From contig JAJRXL010000522.1 of the NCBI GenBank assembly GCA_024276335.1, forward strand, positions 1 to 5,966: a stretch of 5,966 bases of DNA. Direction: 5' to 3'. This DNA is from Bacteroidota bacterium. GTDB lineage: Bacteria > Bacteroidota > Ignavibacteria > SZUA-365 > JAADGX01. Positions 1 through 5,966 of this stretch are shown piece by piece. The notes below the pieces were generated by a model. It saw only the letters and a list, made by a program, of their open reading frames with translations, did not search any database and had not been told where the DNA came from. Both the position numbers and the translations under genes were made by a program. The stretch's first letter is position 1. The number at the start of each line of letters is the position of its first letter.

Positions 1-625
1 CGGGAATGCCTTTCCGGTGGGCCAGCGCGATGATGTCCCGCACCGGGTTGATCGTGCCCAGGGCGTTGGAGATATGTGCAACGGCAACGATGCGGGTGGC
101 GTCGGTCAGGAGCTTTTCGTACTCGTCCAATAGCAACTCGCCCCGGTCGTTCATTGGGATGACCTTGAGTTCCGCTCCCTTTTCCTCGCAGATCATCTGC
201 CAGGGCACGATGTTCGAATGGTGTTCCATGGCCGAGATGACCACCGAGTCGCCTTTGCTGATTTCTATACGTCCGAAGGTCTGGGCCACCAGGTTGACGG
301 CCTCGGTGGTTCCCCGTACGAAGATGACTTCCCGCTCGTCTCCGGCGTTGATAAACTCCCGCATTTTCCTGCGCGCTTCCTCGTAGGCTTCGGTCGCCAG
401 CTCGCTGAGCGTGTACGCCCCGCGGTGGATGTTGGCGTAACGTGAAGTGTAGAATTCGCTGATGGCGTCGATGACCCGGAGCGGTTTCTGGGTGCTGGCG
501 GCGCTGTCGAGGTAGGCCAGCCGCTTTCCCCGGAAGGATTGCGCGAGGATTGGGAAATCCCGCCGGATGCTCTCGCTGTCGAGGGCTCCGGCTACAGGCG
601 GCGGTATGAATTGCGGTTCGGACAT
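1..625 (-). CDS. sufS: Cysteine desulfurase SufS, N-terminal half (3' end outside window)
   Basis: This is a group II, PLP-dependent cysteine desulfurase, which takes sulfur from L-cysteine and passes it as a persulfide to the SufBCD scaffold. The frame opens with ATG at 625 and stays open to the window edge, giving 208 of the roughly 400-415 residues usual for the family. Visible hallmarks are YLDSAASTQKP (residues 38-48), NIHRGAYTLSE (65-75), the RGTTEAVN cofactor-binding stretch (104-111), the EHHSNIVPWQ motif (134-143) whose histidine stacks on PLP, and HISNALGTINPV (184-195). The PLP lysine and active-site cysteine would lie beyond the left edge and cannot be checked. The start is 3 bp after the sufD TGA. 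No clear Shine-Dalgarno is visible, so translation probably depends on coupling to sufD. IscS/NifS-type proteins are less likely given the suf neighbours and the HHSNIVPW motif. Confidence 0.96.
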   Translation of the reverse strand, partial: MSEPQFIPPPVAGALDSESIRRDFPILAQSFRGKRLAYLDSAASTQKPLRVIDAISEFYTSRYANIHRGAYTLSELATEAYEEARRKMREFINAGDEREVIFVRGTTEAVNLVAQTFGRIEISKGDSVVISAMEHHSNIVPWQMICEEKGAELKVIPMNDRGELLLDEYEKLLTDATRIVAVAHISNALGTINPVRDIIALAHRKGIP

Positions 626-628
626 GGC

Positions 629-1939
629 TCAGAACCGGAATTGCCGGTGAAGGCGCTCGTCCATTTCCCGGCGCACGTCGTCGATGGCCACGCTCTCCAG
701 GACCTCGGAGGCGAACGCGTAGGTCAGCACGTTGCGGGCCTGCTGTTCGTCGATGCCGCGCGAACGTAGGTAGAAGAGGCCTTCCTCGTCGATCTTCCCG
801 ATGGTGGCGCCGTGGGTACATCGCACGTCGTCGGCGAAAATCTCCAACTGGGGCTTGGTATCGACGGCCGCCGATTCCGAGAGGAGGAGGTTGTTGTTGG
901 TCTGTATGGCGTTCGTTTTTTGTGCGTCCGGGTGCACGACGATTCTCCCGCTGAAGACTCCGTGGGCTTCGTCGTCAACCATGGTTTTTACGAGCTGATG
1001 ACTCTGGCAACGGGGCGCCGCGTGCTCCAGCACCGTGTGGATGTCGCTGTGCTGGCGGTTCTTGCCCAGGTACAGGGACCGGGCGCGGCATTCACCGCCT
1101 TCCCCGTTCAGCACCGCGCGAACCTCGTGCCGCGAAAGGGCCGCTCCCCACAGGAAAGCCGTGGACGAGTACACGCTGCCGCGATCCTGGTGAACGTGCG
1201 AATGGGAGACGTGGTAGGCGTTTTCGCTTTCCTGTTGGATCCTGTAGTGATCCACCACCGCGTTAGGCCCGAGGATCGTTTCGCCGACGATGTTGTTAAA
1301 GTAGGTGTTTCCACCTGTTCCCTTGAACCGCTCGACGATTTTTACCTGGCTATTCTCCTCTGCAATGATCAAGACGCGGGGGAAGGCGATGCACTGCTCC
1401 TCCCGGTCGGTGGAGATGAACACGAGCTGTACGGGTTCTTCGATCACCGCCCCGCGCCGGACGAGGATGAACGCCCCGTCGTACAGGAAAGCGGTGTTGA
1501 GAGCGGAGAACGCTTGCGTTCGGACATCGGCGTACCGGCCCAGGAAATCCCGGATGAGTTCCGGGTGGAATTTCGCCGCCTCGGGCAGGGATGCCATTGT
1601 AAGTGATTCGTTGCCGGCGGTCGTGGAGGAGTATTCCCGGGAAAACGTGCCGTTGACGAAAACCAGCCGGGGGAAAGGGATGCCGTCCAGGGTCCCGGCG
1701 GGTACGTCTGCCTTTCCCAACGCAAGCCGGAAGGGCGTGGAGACGATGGAAGCAAGATTGGTGTATTTCCATTCCTCGCTTTTCGAAGTCGGGAAGCCCA
1801 GCTCGGAAAAGCGTTCGATAGCCGCCGTGCGGAGGGAGTGGATGGCCTGGCCGGCATCGCCGTTCAGGCTCGATTCGAACAGCCGGAACTGCGAGAGGTA
1901 CCAGTCCTTCTGTTCCTCGCGTGTCTTGATTGCCGTCAT
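629..1939 (-). CDS. sufD: Fe-S cluster assembly protein SufD
   Basis: SufD is the non-ATPase subunit that pairs with SufB in the SufBC2D complex on which the nascent Fe-S cluster is assembled, and it also affects iron acquisition. From the chosen start the protein is 436 residues. The N-terminal helical part contains FPTSKSEEWKYTNL (about 49-62), followed by the right-handed beta-helix core. The C-terminal DVRCTHGATIG motif (371-381) carries His376, which matches the SufD histidine known to matter in E. coli (His360). The tail LFYLRSRGIDEQQAR leads into the SufC-binding helices. An upstream ATG at 1954 overlaps the sufC stop (ATGA) and would add five residues. The ATG at 1939 is preferred because an AAGGAG lies 6 nt before it, inside those extra codons. 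The frame is intact. Downstream, sufS starts after 3 bp. Confidence 0.97.
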   Translation of the reverse strand: MTAIKTREEQKDWYLSQFRLFESSLNGDAGQAIHSLRTAAIERFSELGFPTSKSEEWKYTNLASIVSTPFRLALGKADVPAGTLDGIPFPRLVFVNGTFSREYSSTTAGNESLTMASLPEAAKFHPELIRDFLGRYADVRTQAFSALNTAFLYDGAFILVRRGAVIEEPVQLVFISTDREEQCIAFPRVLIIAEENSQVKIVERFKGTGGNTYFNNIVGETILGPNAVVDHYRIQQESENAYHVSHSHVHQDRGSVYSSTAFLWGAALSRHEVRAVLNGEGGECRARSLYLGKNRQHSDIHTVLEHAAPRCQSHQLVKTMVDDEAHGVFSGRIVVHPDAQKTNAIQTNNNLLLSESAAVDTKPQLEIFADDVRCTHGATIGKIDEEGLFYLRSRGIDEQQARNVLTYAFASEVLESVAIDDVRREMDERLHRQFRF

Positions 1940-1945
1940 GCGTTT

Positions 1946-1951
1946 CTCCTT
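1946..1951 (-). promoter_or_regulatory. Ribosome binding site deciding the sufD start
   Basis: A strong AAGGAG Shine-Dalgarno reads on the minus strand 6 nt before the ATG at 1939. It lies downstream of the alternative ATG at 1954, which itself has no comparable site at the right distance, so it supports the shorter SufD. Confidence 0.8.
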
Positions 1952-2715
1952 CATACCGCCGGCGCCGGTTGCGCTTCTTCCTTGAGCCAGTCGTAGCCTT
2001 TTTCTTCCAGCTCCAGGGCCAGCTCCCGGCCGCCGGACTTGACGATGGCGCCGTTCATGAGCACGTGCACGTAATCCGGGACGATGTAGTTCAGCAGGCG
2101 CTGGTAGTGGGTAACGAGAATGATGGCGTTGTCCTCGGAGCGTAAAGTGTTGACGCCCTCGGCCACGATGCGGAGCGCGTCAATGTCCAGACCGGAGTCG
2201 GTTTCGTCCAGGATGGCGAGCCTGGGTTCCAGGATGGCCATCTGGAAAATTTCGTTGCGTTTCTTTTCCCCGCCGGAAAATCCCGCGTTGACGGGACGCC
2301 TGAGCAGGGCCTCGTCCATGTTGACCAGGGATATCTTGTCCTTGACGAGCGTGAGAAAATCCATGGCGTCGAGTTCTTCCATGCCCTGAGCCTTCCGGAT
2401 GGAATTCAGGGCCATTTTCAGGAAGTACATGTTGCTTACGCCGGGAATTTCCACCGGGTACTGGAAGGCGAGGAAAATGCCCCGGTGCGCGCGCTCTTCC
2501 GGGCTCATGTTGAGAAGGTTCTCTCCCTCGTACAGGATTTCTCCTTCCGTGACCGTGTAGGTCTTGCGTCCGGCCAGTATCTGCGACAGGGTGCTCTTGC
2601 CCGAGCCGTTCGGTCCCATGATGGCGTGGACTTCGCCCGCCTTCACCGAGAGATTGATGCCCTTGAGAATTTCCGTTCCTTCTATGCCCGCGTGGAGATT
2701 TCTGACTTCCAGCAT
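1951..2715 (-). CDS. sufC: Fe-S cluster assembly ATPase SufC
   Basis: SufC is the cytoplasmic ABC-type ATPase of the SufBCD complex. ATP binding dimerises it and remodels SufB and SufD during cluster building. From ATG 2715 the protein is 254 residues, the normal family length. The motifs are in order: Walker A GPNGSGKST (34-42, Lys40), Q-loop in AFQYPVEIPG (Gln85), ABC signature FSGGEKKR (146-153), Walker B LAILDE (166-171, catalytic Glu171), D-loop SGLD (174-177) and the switch His203 in VTHYQR. The frame is open up to an ATG at 2799, but that start would overlap the end of sufB and add 28 residues unlike SufC. The MLEVRNLHAGIEG start is canonical and has a GGAG 9 nt upstream. Its stop is 11 bp before the sufD start. 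There are no membrane segments, so it is not a transporter ATPase. Confidence 0.97.
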   Translation of the reverse strand: MLEVRNLHAGIEGTEILKGINLSVKAGEVHAIMGPNGSGKSTLSQILAGRKTYTVTEGEILYEGENLLNMSPEERAHRGIFLAFQYPVEIPGVSNMYFLKMALNSIRKAQGMEELDAMDFLTLVKDKISLVNMDEALLRRPVNAGFSGGEKKRNEIFQMAILEPRLAILDETDSGLDIDALRIVAEGVNTLRSEDNAIILVTHYQRLLNYIVPDYVHVLMNGAIVKSGGRELALELEEKGYDWLKEEAQPAPAV

Positions 2716-2724
2716 ATATGGTTT

Positions 2725-2728
2725 CTCC
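2725..2728 (-). promoter_or_regulatory. Ribosome binding site of sufC
   Basis: A GGAG core on the minus strand sits 9 nt before the sufC ATG at 2715. It lies in the 73-bp gap after the sufB TGA, so sufC can be initiated independently. That matters if ribosomes stop early at the sufB amber codon. Confidence 0.6.
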
Positions 2729-2788
2729 GTTTCCTTTTTCAAATGTGTGTGTTGTACATGGTTGCAAGACCCTCGAGGCGCGCCGCCT

Positions 2789-4237
2789 TCACCCGACACT
2801 CCCTTCCAGGCTGACTCCGAGCAGTTTCTGTGCTTCCACCGCGAATTCCATGGGCAGCTCCATCAGGACTTCCTTGCAGAACCCGTTCACGATCATGGCC
2901 ACGGCGTCTTCGGTGGAGATGCCGCGCTGGTTGCAATAGAAAATCTGGTCCTACCCGATTTTCGAGGTGGTGGCCTCGTGCTCGACCTGGGAGTCGTTGT
3001 TCTTGACTTCGATGTACGGAAAGGTGTGGGCGCCGCACTCGTCCCCGATGAGGAGCGAATCGCATTGGGAGAAATTGCGGGCGCCGCTGGCGCCTTGCAT
3101 GATTTTCACCGCGCCGCGGTAGGAGTTCTGGGCGTGCCCGGCGGAAATGCCCTTCGATATGATCAGGCTCTTCGTGTTCTTGCCGATGTGAATCATCTTG
3201 GTGCCGGTGTCCGCCTGCTGGTAGTTGGTGGTCAGGGCCACCGAGTAGAATTCGCCCACCGAATTGTCGCCCAGCAGGATGCAGCTCGGGTACTTCCAAG
3301 TGATGGCGGAACCGGTTTCCACCTGGGTCCAGGAAATCTTGCTGTTCCTGCCCAGGCATTTTCCGCGCTTGGTCACGAAGTTGTAGATACCGCCGCGGCC
3401 CTCTTCGTCGCCGGGATACCAGTTCTGGACGGTGGAGTACTTTATCTCCGCGTCGTCGAGCGCGATCAATTCCACCACGGCGGCGTGGAGCTGGTTCTCG
3501 TCCCGCATGGGAGCCGTGCAGCCTTCGAGGTAACTGACGTAGGCGCCCTCCTCAGCGATGATGAGCGTCCGCTCGAACTGGCCGGTCTGGGCGGCATTGA
3601 TACGGAAGTAGGTCGAAAGTTCCATGGGGCAGCGCACACCCTTTGGAATGAACACAAACGACCCGTCGCTGAACACGGCGGAATTCAGCGCGGCGAAGAA
3701 GTTGTCGGAGTACGGCACAACGGAGCCGAGGTACTTGCGCACAAGGTCCGGGTGGTTGTGCACCGCCTCGGAGAAAGAGCAAAAGATGATGCCCAGCTCC
3801 GAGAGTTTTTCCTTGAAGGTGGTCGCTACCGACACGCTGTCGAAGACTGCATCCACGGCCACACCGGCCAGGATTTCCCTTTCCTTCAGGGGGATGCCCA
3901 GTTTCTCGTACGTCTCCAGAAGCTTCGGGTCCACATCGTCGAGGCTCTTGGGGCGATCCTTGTCGAGCTTGGGTGCGGAATAGTAGATGATTTCCTGGTA
4001 ATCGATGGGCTCGTACCGGACGTTGGCCCAGGTCGGTTCCTTCATTTCCCGCCACCGGCGGAAAGCTTTCAGTCGCCACTCGGTCAGCCATTCAGGCTCG
4101 TCTTTCTTCGAGGAAATAAGACGAACGACGTCCTCGTCCAAGCCCTTGGGTATGGATTCGGTCTCGATGTCCGTCGTGAAGCCGTACTGGTATTCCTGGC
4201 TGGTGATTTCTTCTATCGTCTTGGATTCGTCTGTCAT
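2789..4237 (-). CDS. sufB: Fe-S cluster assembly scaffold SufB, interrupted by an in-frame TAG codon
   Basis: SufB is the main scaffold subunit of SufBC2D; it receives persulfide sulfur and holds the forming cluster. Read from ATG 4237 the gene has 482 codons before the TGA at 2789-2791, the usual family length, but codon 429 is TAG. Before it are 428 typical residues: EYQYGF near the N-terminus, FDSVSVATT (132-140), GVRCPMELSTYFRINAAQTG (200-219), QNWYPGDEEG (271-280), ADTGTKMIHIGKN (352-364), Cys392 in QCDSLLIG and His420-Glu421 in VEHEATTSKIG. By recalled alignment these last match E. coli Cys405 and His433/Glu434. After the TAG come 53 in-frame residues (DQIFYCNQRGIS to the end LEGSVG), the usual SufB C-terminus that contacts SufC. 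If translation stops at TAG, the product is 428 residues and lacks this helical region. An alternative ATG at 4312 would add 25 unlike-family residues; it has an AGAGG 10 nt upstream, while 4237 has only a weak site, so the start is less certain than the gene. Confidence 0.93.
2951..2953 (-). other. In-frame amber (TAG) codon within sufB
   Basis: The minus strand reads AAA ATC GGG TAG GAC CAG ATT, where SufB homologues read K-I-G-E-D-Q. A single G-to-T change in GAG explains the stop. No other disruption is seen on either side: both parts stay in one frame with no indel, and the downstream part keeps its family-typical sequence to a natural TGA. It is either a sequencing/assembly error, a recent nonsense mutation or a read-through codon. 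Confidence 0.95.
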
Positions 4238-4293
4238 GAATGATTCGATTCCAGATTGATGTTTTTTGTTTCCCTTGTTCGGTGCAGGCTGCG

Positions 4294-4322
4294 GATATCG
4301 TTCTCGATCCATGTTCCGTCAA
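4294..4322 (-). promoter_or_regulatory. Possible second promoter inside the sufB leader
   Basis: On the minus strand TTGACG (4317-4322, 5/6 to the -35 consensus) is followed after exactly 17 bp by GATATC (4294-4299, 3/6 to the -10 consensus). If used, transcription would begin near 4285-4290, which would rule out the ATG at 4312 and support the start at 4237. The evidence is only sequence resemblance, and the -10 match is poor. Confidence 0.2.
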
Positions 4323-4340
4323 CCTCTGACCAGAAGATCA

Positions 4341-4369
4341 AGGTAACATATACTATACAAAAATGTCAA
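4341..4369 (-). promoter_or_regulatory. Candidate promoter of the suf operon
   Basis: A perfect TTGACA lies on the minus strand at 4364-4369 in an AT-rich stretch upstream of sufB. At a 17-bp spacing the -10 position holds TTACCT (4341-4346), a weak match. TATAGT (4352-4357) is closer to consensus but lies only 6 bp from the TTGACA. The odd palindrome TATAcTATA (4349-4357) lies between the two boxes and could be bound by a regulator. The position fits a suf promoter, since this is the only sizeable gap upstream of sufB. No clear IscR, SufR or Fur site was recognised. Confidence 0.35.
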
Positions 4370-4378
4370 GATTAAAAT

Positions 4379-4411
4379 TCCCGTTTTTCCAGAAAAAAGG
4401 GAAAAATGGGA
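4379..4411. repeat. Inverted repeat between the activator gene and sufB, possible terminator
   Basis: The arms are 4379-4390 and 4400-4411, separated by a 9-nt loop. They pair over 12 positions with one imperfect pair (G-T on the plus strand, A-C on the minus strand). The stem has a C/G-rich foot and five A-T pairs. Read on the minus strand it is followed by AATTTTAATCTT, so it may end the two-component transcript before the suf promoter. The stem is AT-rich and the T-run is broken, so it would be a weak intrinsic terminator. An operator role is the alternative. Confidence 0.45.
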
Positions 4412-4527
4412 TATTTCGCTTGGAGAGGGAGATGGCGATATATGCTATTCCCGCAAGCAGGCCCCTGTGGAGGTTCGTGATTTCGCCAAGAGAGCGAGTT
4501 GATACCTTCGGGAAGCACCGAAAAGGT

Positions 4528-5895
4528 TCATTCTTGACCGGATATTTCGCCGGGGGTGATGTTATACTCTTCGATTTTTCGGTAGAGGGAGGAAAGGCCG
4601 ATGCCCATGATGCGGGCCGCATCCCTCTTGTCGGGATAGACTTCGAGAATGGAGATGATGTGCCTGCGTTCGTATGCCCGCAGGGATTCCTTCAGGTTCT
4701 CGGTGAAGGTGAATGCATTTACGCCTGATTGGAACTGCGGCGGCAAATTTTCCAAGGTAATGATTTCTCCGTCGCAGAAGATCATGGCGCGCTCGATAAT
4801 GTTCTCCAGCTCGCGCACGCCGCCTTTCCAACGATGTGCCATTAAGGCTTGCATGGTGGTATTGGATACGCCGGTGATCGAGTGGTGCATTTCGCGGTTG
4901 AACTTCTTGATGAAATGCTGCACGAGCAGGGGGATGTCTTCCCGGCGCTCGTCGAGGCCGGGCAGGTGGATTTCCACGACGTTCAGGCGGTAGAACAAGT
5001 CTTCACGGAACGTTCCCCCTCGAATCATGTCCTGGAGGTCCCGGTGTGTGGCGGCGATGATGCGCACGTCCACCTGGATGGTATGGGCGCTGCCGACCGG
5101 CCGGATTTCTTTTTCCTCGATGGCCCGCAGCAGCTTGGCCTGGACGGGCAATGCGATCTCGGCGATTTCATCGAGGAAGATCGTGCCCCCGTCAGCGGCC
5201 TGGAACATACCCTCGCGATCTTCCACCGCGTCGGTGAACGAGCCTTTCTTGTGGCCGAACAATTCGCTTTCGATGAGGTTGGGACTAATGGCGCTGCAGT
5301 TGACGGGCAGGAAGATGTTGTTTTTTCGAGGGCTGTTGAAATGGATGGCCTTCGCCACCAGTTCTTTTCCCGTGCCGCTTTCACCGGTGAGCAGGACGTT
5401 GCCGTTCGATCCGGCGACTTTCCGGATGCTCTCGATGACGTGCTTCATGGCGCGGCTTTTGCCGATGATCTGATGGAACCCTTCCTCGGCGTGTACCATC
5501 TTGCGGAATTGCATGTTCTGCCGCAGCATGACCCGGTGCTCCATGATGCGCTTCAAGCGATGCAGGAGCTCGCTGAAATCGACGGGTTTCACCATGTAAT
5601 CGAACGCGCCCGCCCGCAGCGCTTCCACCGCCGAGTCCACGGTCGCATACGCCGTCATAATAATGAACGAAGTCTCCGGGTATTCGTTCAGGATGTCCCG
5701 CATCAGCTCCAGGCCGTTCTTTCCCGGCAGGCGGATGTCGCTGATGACCGTATCGACGTGGTACTCGAACATCCTGTCCATCGCCTCGTAAGCGTCCGCC
5801 GCCAGGAGGGTGACGAATCCTTCTCCGTCCAGGAACTCGCCCAGCGGTTCGCGAATGTCTTTTTCGTCGTCGATGATGAGAACGTGGTGGGTCAT
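4528..5895 (-). CDS. NtrC-family sigma-54-dependent response regulator
   Basis: This is a cytoplasmic transcription activator that, when phosphorylated by its kinase, uses ATP hydrolysis to open sigma-54 RNA polymerase promoters. Its 455 residues show the full three-domain layout. The receiver (about 1-120) has acidic Asp10-Asp11, phospho-acceptor Asp53 (SDIRLPG), Thr81 and Lys103. The AAA+ domain (about 142-375) has Walker A GESGTGKE (171-178), sigma-54-contact loop GSFTDA (218-223), Walker B TIFLDE (238-243), arginine-finger segment FREDLFYRLNV (296-306) and GGVRELEN (358-365). A Fis-type helix-turn-helix follows in RDAARIMGIGLSSLYRKI (424-441). The loop differs from the common GAFTGA at two positions but keeps the key Phe-Thr. 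The start overlaps the upstream kinase stop as ATGA, which fixes it. The signal and target genes cannot be read from the sequence, so no symbol is given. Confidence 0.96.
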   Translation of the reverse strand: MTHHVLIIDDEKDIREPLGEFLDGEGFVTLLAADAYEAMDRMFEYHVDTVISDIRLPGKNGLELMRDILNEYPETSFIIMTAYATVDSAVEALRAGAFDYMVKPVDFSELLHRLKRIMEHRVMLRQNMQFRKMVHAEEGFHQIIGKSRAMKHVIESIRKVAGSNGNVLLTGESGTGKELVAKAIHFNSPRKNNIFLPVNCSAISPNLIESELFGHKKGSFTDAVEDREGMFQAADGGTIFLDEIAEIALPVQAKLLRAIEEKEIRPVGSAHTIQVDVRIIAATHRDLQDMIRGGTFREDLFYRLNVVEIHLPGLDERREDIPLLVQHFIKKFNREMHHSITGVSNTTMQALMAHRWKGGVRELENIIERAMIFCDGEIITLENLPPQFQSGVNAFTFTENLKESLRAYERRHIISILEVYPDKRDAARIMGIGLSSLYRKIEEYNITPGEISGQE

Positions 5896-5966
5896 ATCAG
5901 GACACCAGGATCTATGACGGGAGCCCGGTGGCGGGCGGGCAGAATCACGGTAAACGCGCTGCCCCG
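5892..5966 (-). CDS. Sensor histidine kinase, C-terminal end only
   Basis: A minus-strand frame enters at the right window edge and ends in TGA at 5892-5894, sharing 4 bp (ATGA) with the response-regulator start. The 24 residues begin RGSAFTVILPARH. The GSAFTVILP pattern is the last strand of a histidine-kinase HATPase domain, after the G2 box (usual form GSTFTVTLP). The position directly before and overlapping an NtrC-type regulator fits a cognate kinase. Sensor domains, the phospho-accepting histidine and the N/G1 boxes are outside the window, so the signal is unknown. The call rests on a short segment plus context. Confidence 0.78.
   Translation of the reverse strand, partial: RGSAFTVILPARHRAPVIDPGVLI

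Larger units (their letters stand above)
4238..4527. other. Intergenic region between the NtrC-type activator gene and sufB
   Basis: About 290 bp with no convincing gene on either strand. It holds the candidate suf promoters, the inverted repeat at 4379-4411, and a small bulged hairpin (4504-4527: ACC + TTCGG paired with CCGAA + GGT) directly after the activator's stop. That hairpin is not followed by a T-run. The centre around 4340-4410 is clearly more AT-rich than the flanking genes. No GGCAC-N5-TTGC-like sigma-54 promoter was seen, so nothing shows that the neighbouring activator controls suf. Confidence 0.7.

Noticed and set aside
812..1606. Plus-strand open frame of 264 codons opposite sufD
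   Set aside because: Antisense shadow of sufD; its sequence is low in meaning and matches no family I know.
2771..2784. Overlapping palindromes CCTCGAGG and GGCGCGCC in the sufB/sufC gap, as a cloning scar or attachment site
   Set aside because: Such short GC palindromes are expected by chance in GC-rich DNA, and there is no flanking vector, integrase or repeat.
2789..2950. The sufB tail as a separate small protein started from an internal ATG
   Set aside because: No Shine-Dalgarno precedes the internal ATG codons, and the segment matches only the end of SufB.
2739..3359. Minus-strand open frame of 206 codons in another frame of sufB, spanning the amber codon
   Set aside because: It is a frame-shifted reading of sufB with no family resemblance. 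The sufB frame itself continues cleanly past the stop, so no frameshift is needed.
2564..4243. Long plus-strand open frame of 559 codons opposite sufB and sufC
   Set aside because: It is the antisense shadow of GC-rich coding DNA. The minus strand encodes unmistakable SufB and SufC, and the plus-strand product has no recognisable domain or start signal.
4318..4330. GTCA-N5-TGAC inverted repeat as a regulator operator
   Set aside because: The arms are only 4 bp and match no known IscR, SufR or Fur site well; chance occurrence is likely.
4504..4527. Hairpin just after the response-regulator stop as an intrinsic terminator
   Set aside because: The stem is bulged and is not followed by a T-run on the minus strand, so it does not qualify as a terminator on sequence alone.
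4363..4728. Plus-strand open frame starting in the intergenic region
   Set aside because: Most of it overlaps the response-regulator gene in antisense. No ribosome binding site or family features are seen.

Overview
The window is GC-rich bacterial chromosome, and every recognisable gene is on the minus strand. Reading in the direction of transcription (right to left), there are two blocks. The first is a two-component pair: the last 24 codons of a sensor histidine kinase, overlapping by 4 bp an intact NtrC-type sigma-54 activator/response regulator (4528-5895). After a non-coding gap of about 290 bp comes a SUF iron-sulfur cluster assembly operon in the order sufB-sufC-sufD-sufS. sufS runs off the left edge after 208 codons, before its PLP-lysine region.

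The SUF genes form one pathway. SufS (cysteine desulfurase) supplies persulfide sulfur. SufB, SufC and SufD form the scaffold and ATPase complex on which the Fe-S cluster is built. sufD and sufS are packed tightly (sufC/sufD about 11 bp apart or overlapping, depending on the start chosen; sufD/sufS 3 bp apart), which suggests translational coupling. The sufB/sufC gap is about 73 bp and sufC has its own ribosome binding site. No Rrf2/IscR/SufR-type regulator, SufE/SufU, SufA or SufT is in the window.

The most notable feature is an in-frame amber codon (TAG, 2951-2953) inside sufB, at the conserved Glu of the GEDQ motif. The frame continues after it for 53 residues of typical SufB C-terminus, ending in a TGA at 2789-2791. 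The gene is therefore complete except for one codon. It may be a very recent nonsense mutation, a base-call error or a suppressed/recoded amber. The window alone cannot decide which.

The organism is not certain. The SufB and SufC sequences (for example the EIPGVSN, LDAMDFL and DETDSGLDIDALRI stretches) and the KKGSFTDA loop of the activator resemble Bacteroidota/Chlorobi-type (FCB group) proteins as I remember them, in a GC-rich member of that group or a neighbouring lineage. This is inference from memory, not a search. Apart from the amber codon, the gene content is ordinary. I see no mobile element, CRISPR array, tRNA or rRNA.
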